Shown: positions 1-7,502 of the stretch, piece after piece | How the letters are laid out: every line of letters begins with the position of its first letter | Numbering within the stretch: position 1 is the first letter of the stretch | NCBI GenBank assembly: GCA_963664655.2 | Contig: OY761554.1 | Location: 310,001-374,000, forward strand | Direction: 5' to 3' | Length of the DNA: 64,000 nucleotides | Source: Desulfospira sp963664655 | GTDB lineage: Bacteria; Desulfobacterota; Desulfobacteria; Desulfobacterales; Desulfobacteraceae | Notes under the pieces: model-generated | What the model saw: only the letters and a program-made list of their open reading frames with translations | The model's database searches: none | Told to the model about the DNA's origin: nothing | Translations under genes and position numbers: made by a program

Positions 1-197
1 GGAACCTTTCCCGTACATTTGACCTTGCCGTCCACAATGACCGATGGCGTGCCAAAGACCCCGTATGAAGCGATCTGCATCATATCGGTCACCTTTTCAA
101 CGCTGGCATCCACGCCGGTCTCATTGATCACTTCCTGTACCAGTTTTTCAGTTTTGCTGCATTTGGCGCAGCCCGGCCCCAGTACTTTAATCTCCAT
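1..197 (-). CDS. Thioredoxin-like CxxC small protein (partial)
   Basis: This is the N-terminal part of a small redox protein; the rest lies beyond the left edge of the window. It begins at ATG 197 behind an AGGAG ribosome site and reads MEIKVLGPGCAKC, with the redox pair C10 and C13, and a later GTPSVIVDGK that matches the cis-proline strand of the thioredoxin fold. The family (thioredoxin-like, 'redox-active disulfide protein 2' type) is about 75-80 residues long and cytosolic. It sits 13 nt downstream of the permease gene and is probably in the same ArsR-controlled operon, a grouping I know from other anaerobes. Its likely job is handling thiol or metal redox chemistry for the permease. The exact substrate is unknown. 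Confidence 0.85.
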   Translation of the reverse strand, partial: MEIKVLGPGCAKCSKTEKLVQEVINETGVDASVEKVTDMMQIASYGVFGTPSVIVDGKVKCTGKV

Positions 198-210
198 GCT
201 GGTTACTCCT

Positions 211-1278
211 TTATAAAATTATATTGAACAGATACCCGACAATCAATATCCCGCAGGCCACCACACCGATAAATATACCGATCAGCCGGGGCTTCAAGAC
301 TTTCCTTAATATCACCATCTCCGGCAATGACAAGGCAATGACGCTCATCATGAATGCCAGGACAGACCCCAAAGCCGCCCCCTTGCCCAGCAGGGCTTCC
401 ACCACCGGGATCACCCCGGCGGCATTGGCATACATGGGCACGCCGATGAGTACGGAAACGGGGACCGACCACCAGGACCCTTTTCCCATCACAGAGGCCA
501 TAACCCCCTCGGGGACAAACCCGTGAATCCCGGCCCCCACGGCAATGCCTAAAATCACGTAACCCCAGACCCGGCCGATGATTTCTTTTACCGCATCCCA
601 GCCGTATATGAACCGGTCCTGCCAGGTCATCTTTTCTTCTTCCAGGTCAACAGAGGCCATGGTGGCCGCGGTCACCCAGTCCTCAACATAACGTTCCAGT
701 TTAAGACGGCCAATGACCCATCCGGCAACAACAGCGATAAACAGGCCGGTTCCCATATAAATGGCCGCCACCTTCCAGCCCAAAAGCCCGTATAACAGGC
801 CCAGGGCGATTTCATTGACCATGGGAGCGGCAATCAGAAAGGAAAAGGTCACGCCCAAGGGAACGCCTGCCGTGACGAAACCGATAAACAACGGAACCGC
901 CGAACAGGAGCAAAATGGCGTAACAATCCCCAGCAGGGCCGCCAGTACATTGCCGGCGAATTCACTTTTTCCGGATAAAAAAGCACGGGTTTTCTCCGGG
1001 GTAAAAAAACTTCGGATAATGCCAACCCCAAAAACCACCAAAAACAGCAGCATCATGACTTTGGGCGTGTCATAAAGAAAAAATTCTATGGCGTCGCCCA
1101 AATGAGATCCCCTGTCAATGGGCATCAGGTCATAGGTGAGCCATTTTGACAATCCCGGCAGTTCCCGGTAAATTATCCACCACACAACCACACCGGCGAG
1201 CCCCATGAACAAATTGGCCGCCAGGGACAAAGGTTCTTTTTGCCGGACCGGGCCGGTATTTGTTTTGGTCATTCCCAT
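211..1278 (-). CDS. Permease of the DUF318/YraQ (SO_0444-like) family
   Basis: A polytopic inner-membrane protein of about 355 residues with roughly eight hydrophobic segments in two halves. The first half carries the hallmark TPFCSCSAVPLFIGF followed by a GVPLGVTFSF...APMVNE stretch, typical of the DUF318/YraQ permeases. Some members are linked to export of arsenicals, copper or zinc; the substrate here is not known. The start chosen is ATG 1278 because an AGGAG lies 6 nt upstream; an earlier in-frame ATG at 1305 has no ribosome site. The gene follows an ArsR-type regulator after 60 nt and precedes a CxxC protein after 13 nt, which supports a metal- or metalloid-responsive efflux operon. The two cysteines of the CSCS motif could be metal ligands, which is inference. 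Confidence 0.85.
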   Translation of the reverse strand: MGMTKTNTGPVRQKEPLSLAANLFMGLAGVVVWWIIYRELPGLSKWLTYDLMPIDRGSHLGDAIEFFLYDTPKVMMLLFLVVFGVGIIRSFFTPEKTRAFLSGKSEFAGNVLAALLGIVTPFCSCSAVPLFIGFVTAGVPLGVTFSFLIAAPMVNEIALGLLYGLLGWKVAAIYMGTGLFIAVVAGWVIGRLKLERYVEDWVTAATMASVDLEEEKMTWQDRFIYGWDAVKEIIGRVWGYVILGIAVGAGIHGFVPEGVMASVMGKGSWWSVPVSVLIGVPMYANAAGVIPVVEALLGKGAALGSVLAFMMSVIALSLPEMVILRKVLKPRLIGIFIGVVACGILIVGYLFNIIL

Positions 1279-1338
1279 ACTATTCTCCTCACTATACATG
1301 GCCATTTAGCGATATATAAATTCAAAATTTTTTGGCTT

Positions 1339-1686
1339 TTATTCTTTTCCCACAATATCGTGCCGATCAATACCCGGCAGAATGCCTTGAAGTTTTTTAA
1401 TTTCCGCCTCATTCTCCAGCCAGTGCTTCAGGTTGCCGATCATGTTGGCGGCAAATGGCGACCCTCTGCCGTCGGACAAAGAGTAGTTGACCCACAACCC
1501 GTCTTTAAAACTTCTGACCAGATCGGCATCTTCCAGAATTTTCAAATGCTTGCTTGCGGTAGACTGGGCAACGCCCAGCGCCTCCTTGATCTCACAAACA
1601 CATAAAGGCCGCTGCTGAAGCATTTTCATCATCTTTACCCGGTTGGGATCGGACAATGCTTTCATGACTTTGATAAATGTTTTCAT
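1339..1686 (-). CDS. ArsR/SmtB-family transcriptional repressor
   Basis: A 115-residue winged-helix regulator. It reads MKTFIKVMKALSDPNRVKMMKML, then PLCVCEIKEALGVAQSTASKHL, the recognition helix with the CxC metal site of the ArsR type (ELCVCDL in ArsR). Proteins with this site bind As(III)/Sb(III) or related soft metals and leave DNA on binding. The start at ATG 1686 gives the usual family length; the frame is open further upstream but that part overlaps the promoter and has no family similarity. It is the first gene of the leftward operon with the permease and thioredoxin-like genes, and its own promoter contains an inverted repeat that is a good candidate operator. Confidence 0.93.
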   Translation of the reverse strand: MKTFIKVMKALSDPNRVKMMKMLQQRPLCVCEIKEALGVAQSTASKHLKILEDADLVRSFKDGLWVNYSLSDGRGSPFAANMIGNLKHWLENEAEIKKLQGILPGIDRHDIVGKE

Positions 1687-1738
1687 GGCTGTTTGCCGCC
1701 TGCGCCGGCAACCCCTGTTTAATAAATCGTTAAAATGC

Positions 1739-1767
1739 AATATATAGATACATCCTCTATTTGTCAA
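1739..1767 (-). promoter_or_regulatory. Promoter and candidate operator of the arsR-permease operon
   Basis: Read leftward, TTGACA (1767-1762) is followed after exactly 17 nt by TATATT (1744-1739), a near-consensus sigma-70 promoter 53 nt before the ArsR start. The spacer contains ATAGA-N7-TCTAT (1744-1760 on the plus strand), a perfect 5-bp inverted repeat between the -35 and -10 boxes. ArsR/SmtB repressors commonly bind such AT-rich dyads over the promoter. Promoter elements are seen directly; binding is inference. Confidence 0.8.
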
Positions 1768-2125
1768 CAGGAGAGCCCCCCCAAAAAAATACAGGCAGAA
1801 CCAGCTTGTCAATGGCTCTTTTATCCCGGATATTTCAACAAAGTCATTCCTGAGAATGACTTTGCCCTGGTCCGGCCCCTCAGAGTAACCGCATTTGTAA
1901 TCCGGCATGATATTCTGATATCGTTTGTAAATTTAGAGTATATAGCTGAGACTTGGGATATGGGGGCCGCAAGGTTTTTTCAAATTTTATAAGAAAGTCT
2001 CACTAATGTCCTGAAAAGACTTTCATTTTTCGTTGTGGACGGTGCTTGGTTGGATAACCCAAGCCGTCCGTGACGGTTATAATGTATAATCAAGAAACTG
2101 GAGACAGGAAAGCAAGGCGTCGAAG

Positions 2126-2275
2126 CCCCTCTGTGGTGTTTGGCGAAAGCCAAACCTCGGTGCCCTCTGTGGTTTAAAAATATGAAATCCCGAAGGGGTT
2201 GAATTATTCTTCTTTAACCTCCTGGTTTTATAAATTGTGGGCTTCGCCCACTCTTTATTTTTAACCACAGAGGGG
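2126..2275. repeat. MITE-like 150-bp repeat, family A, copy 1
   Basis: The element starts CCCCTCTGTGGT (2126) and ends with the exact inverse ACCACAGAGGGG (2275), giving 12-bp terminal inverted repeats. Inside are short hairpins (TTTGGCGAAAGCCAAA; GTGGGCTTCGCCCAC). A second nearly full copy with the same ends lies at 38721-38871, and a degenerate one near 59905. It encodes nothing and is probably mobilised in trans or a remnant. Confidence 0.75.
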
Positions 2276-2508
2276 CACAGAGAAACACAGAGTTTCAGTG
2301 CTGCGCACTGAAATGGCTTCCCTTAAACCCATCCGGTTGATTAGGGCACAGCCAAACCCAAAGTTGGTTTGGAAAGCATTTGATTCTTATTTTGATAACT
2401 TCCACTTGGACTGTAAATTCGAGCAAAAGCAAGGAAATTCATTGCCTACAGACGGTACCGCAAGTCTAAAGTCTGAAGTCAACTTATTTGGAGATATACC
2501 TCATTCCT

Positions 2509-2562
2509 CAAATAAGTCAGCCTTCGGCTGACAATTAAAGCAAGAGCATGAGCATGAGCAAG
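2509..2562. repeat. REP-like palindromic repeat, copy 1
   Basis: GTCAGCCTTCGGCTGAC forms a perfect hairpin and is followed by a run of AGCATGAGC units. The same segment occurs in the opposite orientation at 35369-35441, where it is more complete and has 11-bp inverted ends. No coding potential. Confidence 0.55.
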
Positions 2563-2906
2563 GTGGCTCAAGAATATTGAAGATTAAATATAGTATTTCA
2601 AATACGGTTACCCTGGCCCGGCCCCTAAACAGAACTTGACTTTCAGCCTTAAAATTTTATTATAACGGCCATACCCTAAAGGGCAGAAACCGGGCCGCTT
2701 TGGTTATCCAGCCAAGAGCCGCCCACAACGAAAAATGAAAGTCTTTTCAGCTTGTTAGTGAGACTTTCATATAAAAAAATTTTCTTACGCCCCAGGAACT
2801 GTGGTGAAACCGATTAAGATTCACCCGAAAGGAACCATCCCAAGGTTGAGGCCATGCCCCATAGCACCATCCCGTTTCTATCACAACAACCATATTGCCG
2901 GCGCCC

Positions 2907-3986
2907 ATGCCCCCCACTGCATTGAAAGATCCCGATGGCCGGCCATGGCTGCGCTGGGGGCTGCTGATTATCGTTTCACTGGCCCTGTTTGCGGCCCTGG
3001 AACTGCTTCGCCTGCCCGCCGCCCTTTTGCTGGGCCCCATGATTGCCGCCATTGCCCTGGTGGTCACCGGGGTTCCGTTTACCCTGTCCAAGCCGGCCTT
3101 TACTCTCGCCCAGGGGGTGGTGGGCATAATGATCGCCGACCATCTGCCCCTCACAATTTTTCATGACATCGGCAAGGACTGGGCGGTATACCTGGCCGGC
3201 ACATCCTTCACCATTATCACATCGGCTTTCCTGGGATGGCTTCTGGGACGATCAAAGATGCTTCCCGGCACCACAGCCATCTGGGGCTCCTCGCCCGGCG
3301 CGGCTTCGGTCATGACCCTGATGTGTGAAGATTACGGGGCAGACATGCGGCTGGTGGCCTTCATGCAGTACTTGAGGGTTGCCTGCTGTGCCCTGTCCAC
3401 CACCTTTGCCGCCTGGTGTCTGGGACATGGCGGCCTGTCCCTGCACCATACGAACTGGTGGGGGATCAGTTCATGGCCCGGGCTGGCGGTGACGGTGATC
3501 TTAACGGTATGCGCCCCCCTGATGGGGGTTTGGTTTCGCATTCCCGGCGGGGCACTGGTCCTTCCCCTGGCTCTGGGCATGGGCATCAAGATGACCGGAA
3601 TGATCTCCATTGTCCTGCCCCAATGGCTTCTGGCCCTTTCCTACGCCGTTCTGGGGTGGGGGATCGGGTTTAGATTCACGCCAAGGGTGTTGCGTTATGC
3701 GGCCCGGCTTTTCCCCTATATCCTGGGGGCCATTATCCTTCTCATCCTGACCAACGCCGCCTTTGGGACGGTCTTAATGCACTGGGCCGGCGTGGATTTT
3801 CTGACGGCCTTTTTGGCCACAAGTCCCGGCGGTGCGGATTCCGTGGCCATCATCGCCGCCGCCACCAATGTGAACCTGCCCTTTGTCATGGCCATGCAGG
3901 TCAGCCGGTTTTTAATGGTGCTGGTGACAGGCCCTTTGCTGGCCCAGTGGCTGTCACGGTCTGAAAAGCCGTTCGCCGGCGACTGA
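2907..3986 (+). CDS. AbrB-family (duplicated domain) integral membrane protein
   Basis: About 360 residues, almost wholly hydrophobic, with some ten membrane segments in two similar halves. Typical stretches are AALLLGPMIAAI near the N-terminus, GTTAIWGSSPGAASVM, and ATSPGGADSVAIIAA in the second half. The PGG/PGAASVM repeats and overall length match the Gram-negative AbrB-duplication family (once called putative ammonia monooxygenase), whose function is not established; a transport role is plausible. The start is uncertain: ATG 2907 is used, but in-frame TTG 2895 is possible and neither has a clear Shine-Dalgarno site. The gene stands alone, with the inverted-repeat block upstream and a convergent HAD phosphatase gene downstream. 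Confidence 0.8.
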   Translation: MPPTALKDPDGRPWLRWGLLIIVSLALFAALELLRLPAALLLGPMIAAIALVVTGVPFTLSKPAFTLAQGVVGIMIADHLPLTIFHDIGKDWAVYLAGTSFTIITSAFLGWLLGRSKMLPGTTAIWGSSPGAASVMTLMCEDYGADMRLVAFMQYLRVACCALSTTFAAWCLGHGGLSLHHTNWWGISSWPGLAVTVILTVCAPLMGVWFRIPGGALVLPLALGMGIKMTGMISIVLPQWLLALSYAVLGWGIGFRFTPRVLRYAARLFPYILGAIILLILTNAAFGTVLMHWAGVDFLTAFLATSPGGADSVAIIAAATNVNLPFVMAMQVSRFLMVLVTGPLLAQWLSRSEKPFAGD

Positions 3987-4030
3987 CCGGAGACTGTCGG
4001 GCCACTCATAGGTTCCCCCTGTTTCAGGGT

Positions 4031-4090
4031 GATGAACAGTTGCGGACCCAGGTTTTTGCTCCTTTTTCAGCATTGGCTGAACAGCTGCTG
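4031..4090. repeat. Partial copy of repeat family B
   Basis: GATGAACAGTTGCGGACCC followed by TTTTTCAGCATTGGCTGAACAG matches, with drift, the right end and flank of the family B element at 7212-7270. It lies in the short convergent gap after the AbrB-type gene. Only the outer half remains. Confidence 0.5.
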
Positions 4091-4105
4091 TTTTTGTTCA
4101 CGGGA

Positions 4106-4741
4106 TCACAGACAAATCAGCTCCCGGGGCCGGTCCATGCAGATTCCGGCACCGGAACTTTCCAGGTCCTGTTTGGAGCCGTACCCCCAAAGAACGCCGG
4201 CCCCGTATACGCCGTTCTCCCGGGCGCCGATCATGTCATAGGCCGTATCCCCGACCATGACGGTACCTGAAGGATCAAGACATTCCTGCGCCAGTATATA
4301 GGCAATCAGAGAGGGTTTATCCCCTCTTGTACCGTCCAGTTCAGCCCCGTAAATCTGTCTGAAATAAGACTCAAGATCATAATGGCGGATAATTTTTTGT
4401 GCAAACACCCAGGGTTTGGAGGTGGCCACATATAAGGCGTGCCCTTTTTCCTGCAATGCGTCAAGGACCCCGGGAATCCCTTCATAGACCCGGTTTTCAT
4501 ACATCCCGGTTTTTTCAAATCTTTCCCGGTAAAAGGCCACCGCCTGTTCGGCATCCGCCTTATCTGTCCCCAGCAGCTTTAAAAAACTGTCCCGCAGCGG
4601 CGGTCCGATACACCAGCCAAGGGTGTTAATGTCCGGTACGGCAGCCCCCATTTTTTCAAGGGCGTACACAATGCTTTTGGTAATGCCGGTGAACGGGTCG
4701 GTAAGGGTTCCGTCCAGATCAAACAATATGCTTTTTTTCAT
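4106..4741 (-). CDS. HAD-superfamily phosphatase (phosphoglycolate phosphatase-like)
   Basis: A 211-residue cytosolic hydrolase. Motif I is DLDGTLTD near the N-terminus (two Asp, nucleophile and acid/base), motif II is the TSKPW region, and the C-terminal VMVGDTAYDMIGARENG provides the acidic Mg-binding motif. The helical cap after motif I places it with the Gph/PGP subfamily, which removes phosphate from 2-phosphoglycolate or similar small esters. The substrate cannot be read from sequence. ATG 4741 is preferred because motif I then lies at the usual distance; an in-frame GTG at 4750 also exists. It lies 39 nt after the aminotransferase gene on the same strand and may be co-transcribed with it. 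Confidence 0.88.
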   Translation of the reverse strand: MKKSILFDLDGTLTDPFTGITKSIVYALEKMGAAVPDINTLGWCIGPPLRDSFLKLLGTDKADAEQAVAFYRERFEKTGMYENRVYEGIPGVLDALQEKGHALYVATSKPWVFAQKIIRHYDLESYFRQIYGAELDGTRGDKPSLIAYILAQECLDPSGTVMVGDTAYDMIGARENGVYGAGVLWGYGSKQDLESSGAGICMDRPRELICL

Positions 4742-4780
4742 ATTTCCCACAGTCCGCGTTACCCGTATTTTTTTCGCCGG

Positions 4781-5962
4781 TTACCCCGGCAACTCTTCCA
4801 GCACCCTTTCCAGTATCCCGGCCATGGTGTCAATCTCCTGAACCGTAACGGTCAGGGCCGGCATAAACCTGAGAAGAGAAGGCCTTGGGGCATTAAGGAT
4901 CAGCCCCTTTGCCAGGGCAAGGTCCACCACTTTCCCGGAAATCTCCTGATTCAGATCCAGTGCGGCCAGAAGGCCAAAGACCCTGACCTCCCCTAAAGAA
5001 AACCGTTGGGATATCCTTTTGAGCCGGTCTGCCAGATGTGTTCCCAGGCTCCGGACATTCTCCAGAAATCCCGGACCGGTCACCGTATCCATGACCTCAC
5101 AGCCCACGGCCGTCATCAGGGGGCTGCCGTTAAAGGTGCCCCCCTGATCCCCGTGGGCAAAACAGGAGACCGGTTCCGTGGCCGCCATGGCCGCCAGGGG
5201 AACCCCGCCCCCCAGCATTTTGCCCAGGGTCATGATATCCGGGGCCACCCCGGCATGTTCATGCCCCCACAGCCGGCCGGTCCGGCCCATCCCGGTCTGG
5301 ATTTCATCCACGATGAGCAGCAGGTTTTCCTGCCGGGTCAACTCCCGAAGTTCTTTTAAAAATTCCGGGGTTGCCGGAAGGACCCCGGCCTCTCCCTGGA
5401 CCGGTTCCACCATCACGGCCACCGTTTGGTCACCGATCAATTGGGAGACCGACTCAATATCGTTGAGACGGGCCTTGGGAAAGCCTTTTACCTTTGGTTC
5501 GAATAACTTTTCAAACTGGGGTTTGCCCGATGCCGACATGGCCGCCAGGGTCCGGCCGTGAAAAGAATTCACAAAGGTAATAATCTCATAGGCATTATTT
5601 TTGTTCAGCTGCCCCCATTTTCTGGCCAGCTTGATGGCCCCTTCGTTGGCCTCGGCACCGGAATTGGTAAAAAAGACCCGGTCAAAACAGCTGTTTTCCG
5701 TAATCCGGCGGGCAAGGTCGATGGAAGGTTGATTAAAAAAAGCCGGGCTCGGGGTAATCAGGGTCCGGGACTGCTCTGAAAGGACTTTGGCAATCCTCTT
5801 CGGGCTGTGGCCCAGGCAGTTCACGGCCCAGCCCTGGACAAAGTCAAGGTAAGACTTGCCCTGGTTATCCCAGAGCCGGGATCCCTCGCCCCGGACAAAA
5901 ATCTGGGGCGGCCGGGGGGTGATATCCATTAAACAGGAAGTTTGAGTTCGATTTTGCTGCAT
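4781..5962 (-). CDS. argD: Class III aminotransferase, acetylornithine aminotransferase type
   Basis: A 393-residue PLP enzyme of fold type I. The N-terminal YLDFVQGWAVNCLGHSP and FFTNSGAEANEGAIKLAR are typical of acetylornithine/succinyldiaminopimelate aminotransferases. IVDEIQTGMGRTG holds the PLP-pyridine Asp, and the Schiff-base lysine is K248 in TLGKMLGGGVP. It would transfer the amino group of glutamate in the arginine (and perhaps lysine) pathway in the cytosol. No other arg gene is nearby, so related specificity (ornithine, GABA or other omega-amines) is possible. The gene follows the GGDEF gene after 39 nt and precedes the HAD gene after 39 nt, so the three may form one leftward operon. 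Confidence 0.85.
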   Translation of the reverse strand: MQQNRTQTSCLMDITPRPPQIFVRGEGSRLWDNQGKSYLDFVQGWAVNCLGHSPKRIAKVLSEQSRTLITPSPAFFNQPSIDLARRITENSCFDRVFFTNSGAEANEGAIKLARKWGQLNKNNAYEIITFVNSFHGRTLAAMSASGKPQFEKLFEPKVKGFPKARLNDIESVSQLIGDQTVAVMVEPVQGEAGVLPATPEFLKELRELTRQENLLLIVDEIQTGMGRTGRLWGHEHAGVAPDIMTLGKMLGGGVPLAAMAATEPVSCFAHGDQGGTFNGSPLMTAVGCEVMDTVTGPGFLENVRSLGTHLADRLKRISQRFSLGEVRVFGLLAALDLNQEISGKVVDLALAKGLILNAPRPSLLRFMPALTVTVQEIDTMAGILERVLEELPG

Positions 5963-6001
5963 GGTTCTCTTTGATATAAATTAATTTTCAGGTATAAAAA
6001 T

Positions 6002-7087
6002 TTAAGACGATGATGCCCGCCAGATGGTGGTCCGGTTTCTTCCCTCAGACTTTGAGCGATAGAGGGCCTGGTCTGCCCGGCTGATCCATTCTTCCCGGGT
6101 CAGGGGCCGGGGGGACGACTGGTTTTCGGCAATCCCCATGGACACGGTAATGGACAGGTGCCGGTCCGGGTCCACCTTTCCCGTGTCGTCAATGGCGCAA
6201 AATTTATGGCCGGCAATCTCGGTTCTGATCCGTTCGACAATGGAAAAGGCATTCAGGGCGTCGGTAGTCTCAAATATCATGAGAAATTCTTCTCCCCCAT
6301 ACCGGCCGGCCACATCAAAATTTTCCCTCATGGAAGCCTTTAACAGCCCCCCGATCTGCCTTAAAACGATATCCCCCTGAAGATGGCCATAGGTATCGTT
6401 GACCTTTTTAAAGTGGTCAATGTCGCAGATGACAATGGACGCATGGGTTCCAGCATTTCTGGTGAACCGCCTGCAGACCCAGTCCACCTCCTCTTTAATC
6501 TTGCGGGAGTTGTACAGGCCGGTAAGGTTATCGTTCACAGCCAGTTCCTCAAACTGTTCTTTGATCAGGATGGTGCTCAGGTAATTGCACAAAATTTCCC
6601 ATGCACTGGCCTGGTAATCCCTGTTGGCAAATTTATTGTCTCGGCCAAGGCCGCCGAAGAGATATCCGCCCCCAAAGGTGTCGGGCAGGTAAACAAAGCC
6701 CATGATATTGCAGCCGCCGGCTGTCTTGTCAGCCGAGACCTTCCGGGTCTGAAAGGCGTTGATCTCATTTATGAACATGAAATTGGGATTTTTAAAGCTC
6801 AGCTGGAACCGTCTGTTTTGATACAGGTCTTGTCTTAACTGTTTCGGGTCAGATACCCGGACCACCCTGAGCATGAGGGCGTCATCCACCATGTTGGTCA
6901 CCTTGTACAGCACACTCACATCAAAACACATGGTCTCCTGAATGATTCCCAAGGCCTTTTCAAAAAAACGATCAACATCCTTGCCCCCTTCTGCCGAAGC
7001 AAAATAGGAACTGAGTTCCCCCAGCTGTTTCAAGATATGTCCGGCATCTGTCTGTTCTTTATCCATAAGGCTATACCAATTTCCCAT
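6002..7087 (-). CDS. Diguanylate cyclase with N-terminal GAF-like sensor
   Basis: About 361 residues. The C-terminal half is a GGDEF domain: DNLTGLYNSRKIKEEV start, DIDHFKKVNDTYGHLQGD metal and substrate loop, and active-site RYGGEEF (the GGEEF variant is active in the family). The RxxD product-inhibition site is not conserved: the residue three before the Asp of FDVAGRYGG is Glu. The first 180 residues have no membrane segment and look like a GAF fold (cytosolic small-molecule or redox sensor). The product would be c-di-GMP. The start may be ATG 7087 or in-frame ATG 7066; neither has a strong ribosome site, and a family B repeat lies just upstream. Confidence 0.88.
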   Translation of the reverse strand: MGNWYSLMDKEQTDAGHILKQLGELSSYFASAEGGKDVDRFFEKALGIIQETMCFDVSVLYKVTNMVDDALMLRVVRVSDPKQLRQDLYQNRRFQLSFKNPNFMFINEINAFQTRKVSADKTAGGCNIMGFVYLPDTFGGGYLFGGLGRDNKFANRDYQASAWEILCNYLSTILIKEQFEELAVNDNLTGLYNSRKIKEEVDWVCRRFTRNAGTHASIVICDIDHFKKVNDTYGHLQGDIVLRQIGGLLKASMRENFDVAGRYGGEEFLMIFETTDALNAFSIVERIRTEIAGHKFCAIDDTGKVDPDRHLSITVSMGIAENQSSPRPLTREEWISRADQALYRSKSEGRNRTTIWRASSS

Positions 7088-7116
7088 TCATTGTGATATG
7101 AGACCCTAAATCTTTT

Positions 7117-7224
7117 GTAACGGTTCAGCAGTGCCCCATCTTCGCTCATTCAGGCCTTCTCACATAGCAAAAGTATGCTACGAAGTCCTGACCAAACAAA
7201 TATGAAGCACTGATGAACCGTTAC
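7117..7224. repeat. Palindrome-ended repeat family B, copy 1
   Basis: A 108-bp element with 18-bp ends GTAACGGTTCAGCAGTGC and its inverse (17 of 18 match). The interior (CCCATCTTCGCTCATTCAGG, CTGACCAAACAAATATGAAG) recurs in opposite orientation at 27748-27856 inside the chemotaxis operon, and a partial copy is at 4031-4090. The rest of 7225-7340 carries a conserved flank (TTTTCAGCATTAGCTGAATAG) and no gene. Confidence 0.75.
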
Positions 7225-7502
7225 GGACACTGGCTTTTGCTTAGTTTTCAGCATTAGCTGAATAGTTACAATCCGTTAAAATTCGGAAAGAAATATTTTC
7301 CCCCTGAAATCAACATAGCAAATATAAGAATGAAAAGTAAATCCGAAACAGCCGGCAGGAGACAAGAAAATGGCCCCGCTGTCTGTTTCCGGAATACCAG
7401 ACAGGTGAATTTATCGCTTACATTAACAAAACATATTTAACGGCCATAGCCGCCGCCCCAAACGGTGAAATCTTTGAACTAGAGGGGTATGGGGCGGCCG
7501 GG

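Larger units (their letters stand above)
1993..2768. repeat. Gene-free block bounded by 68-bp inverted repeats
   Basis: The left arm (1993-2060) and the right arm (2701-2768) are inverted copies, about 86-88 percent identical by eye. Both contain GAAAGTCTCACTAA, TTTCATTTTTCGTTGTGG and TGGATAACC. Each arm also folds on itself through GAAAGTC...GACTTTC. The 640 bp between the arms has no convincing gene but holds a 150-bp MITE-like repeat and a REP-like repeat. No transposase is present. It resembles a non-autonomous element or a nest of such elements; no clear target-site duplication was found. Confidence 0.6.

Noticed and set aside
2298..2531. A 77-codon open frame inside the inverted-repeat block
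   Set aside because: It has no ribosome site, overlaps a REP-like hairpin and a low-complexity stretch, and its product has no recognisable pattern.
1993..2768. An insertion sequence with transposase
   Set aside because: Inverted ends are present but no transposase-like frame exists in either strand.
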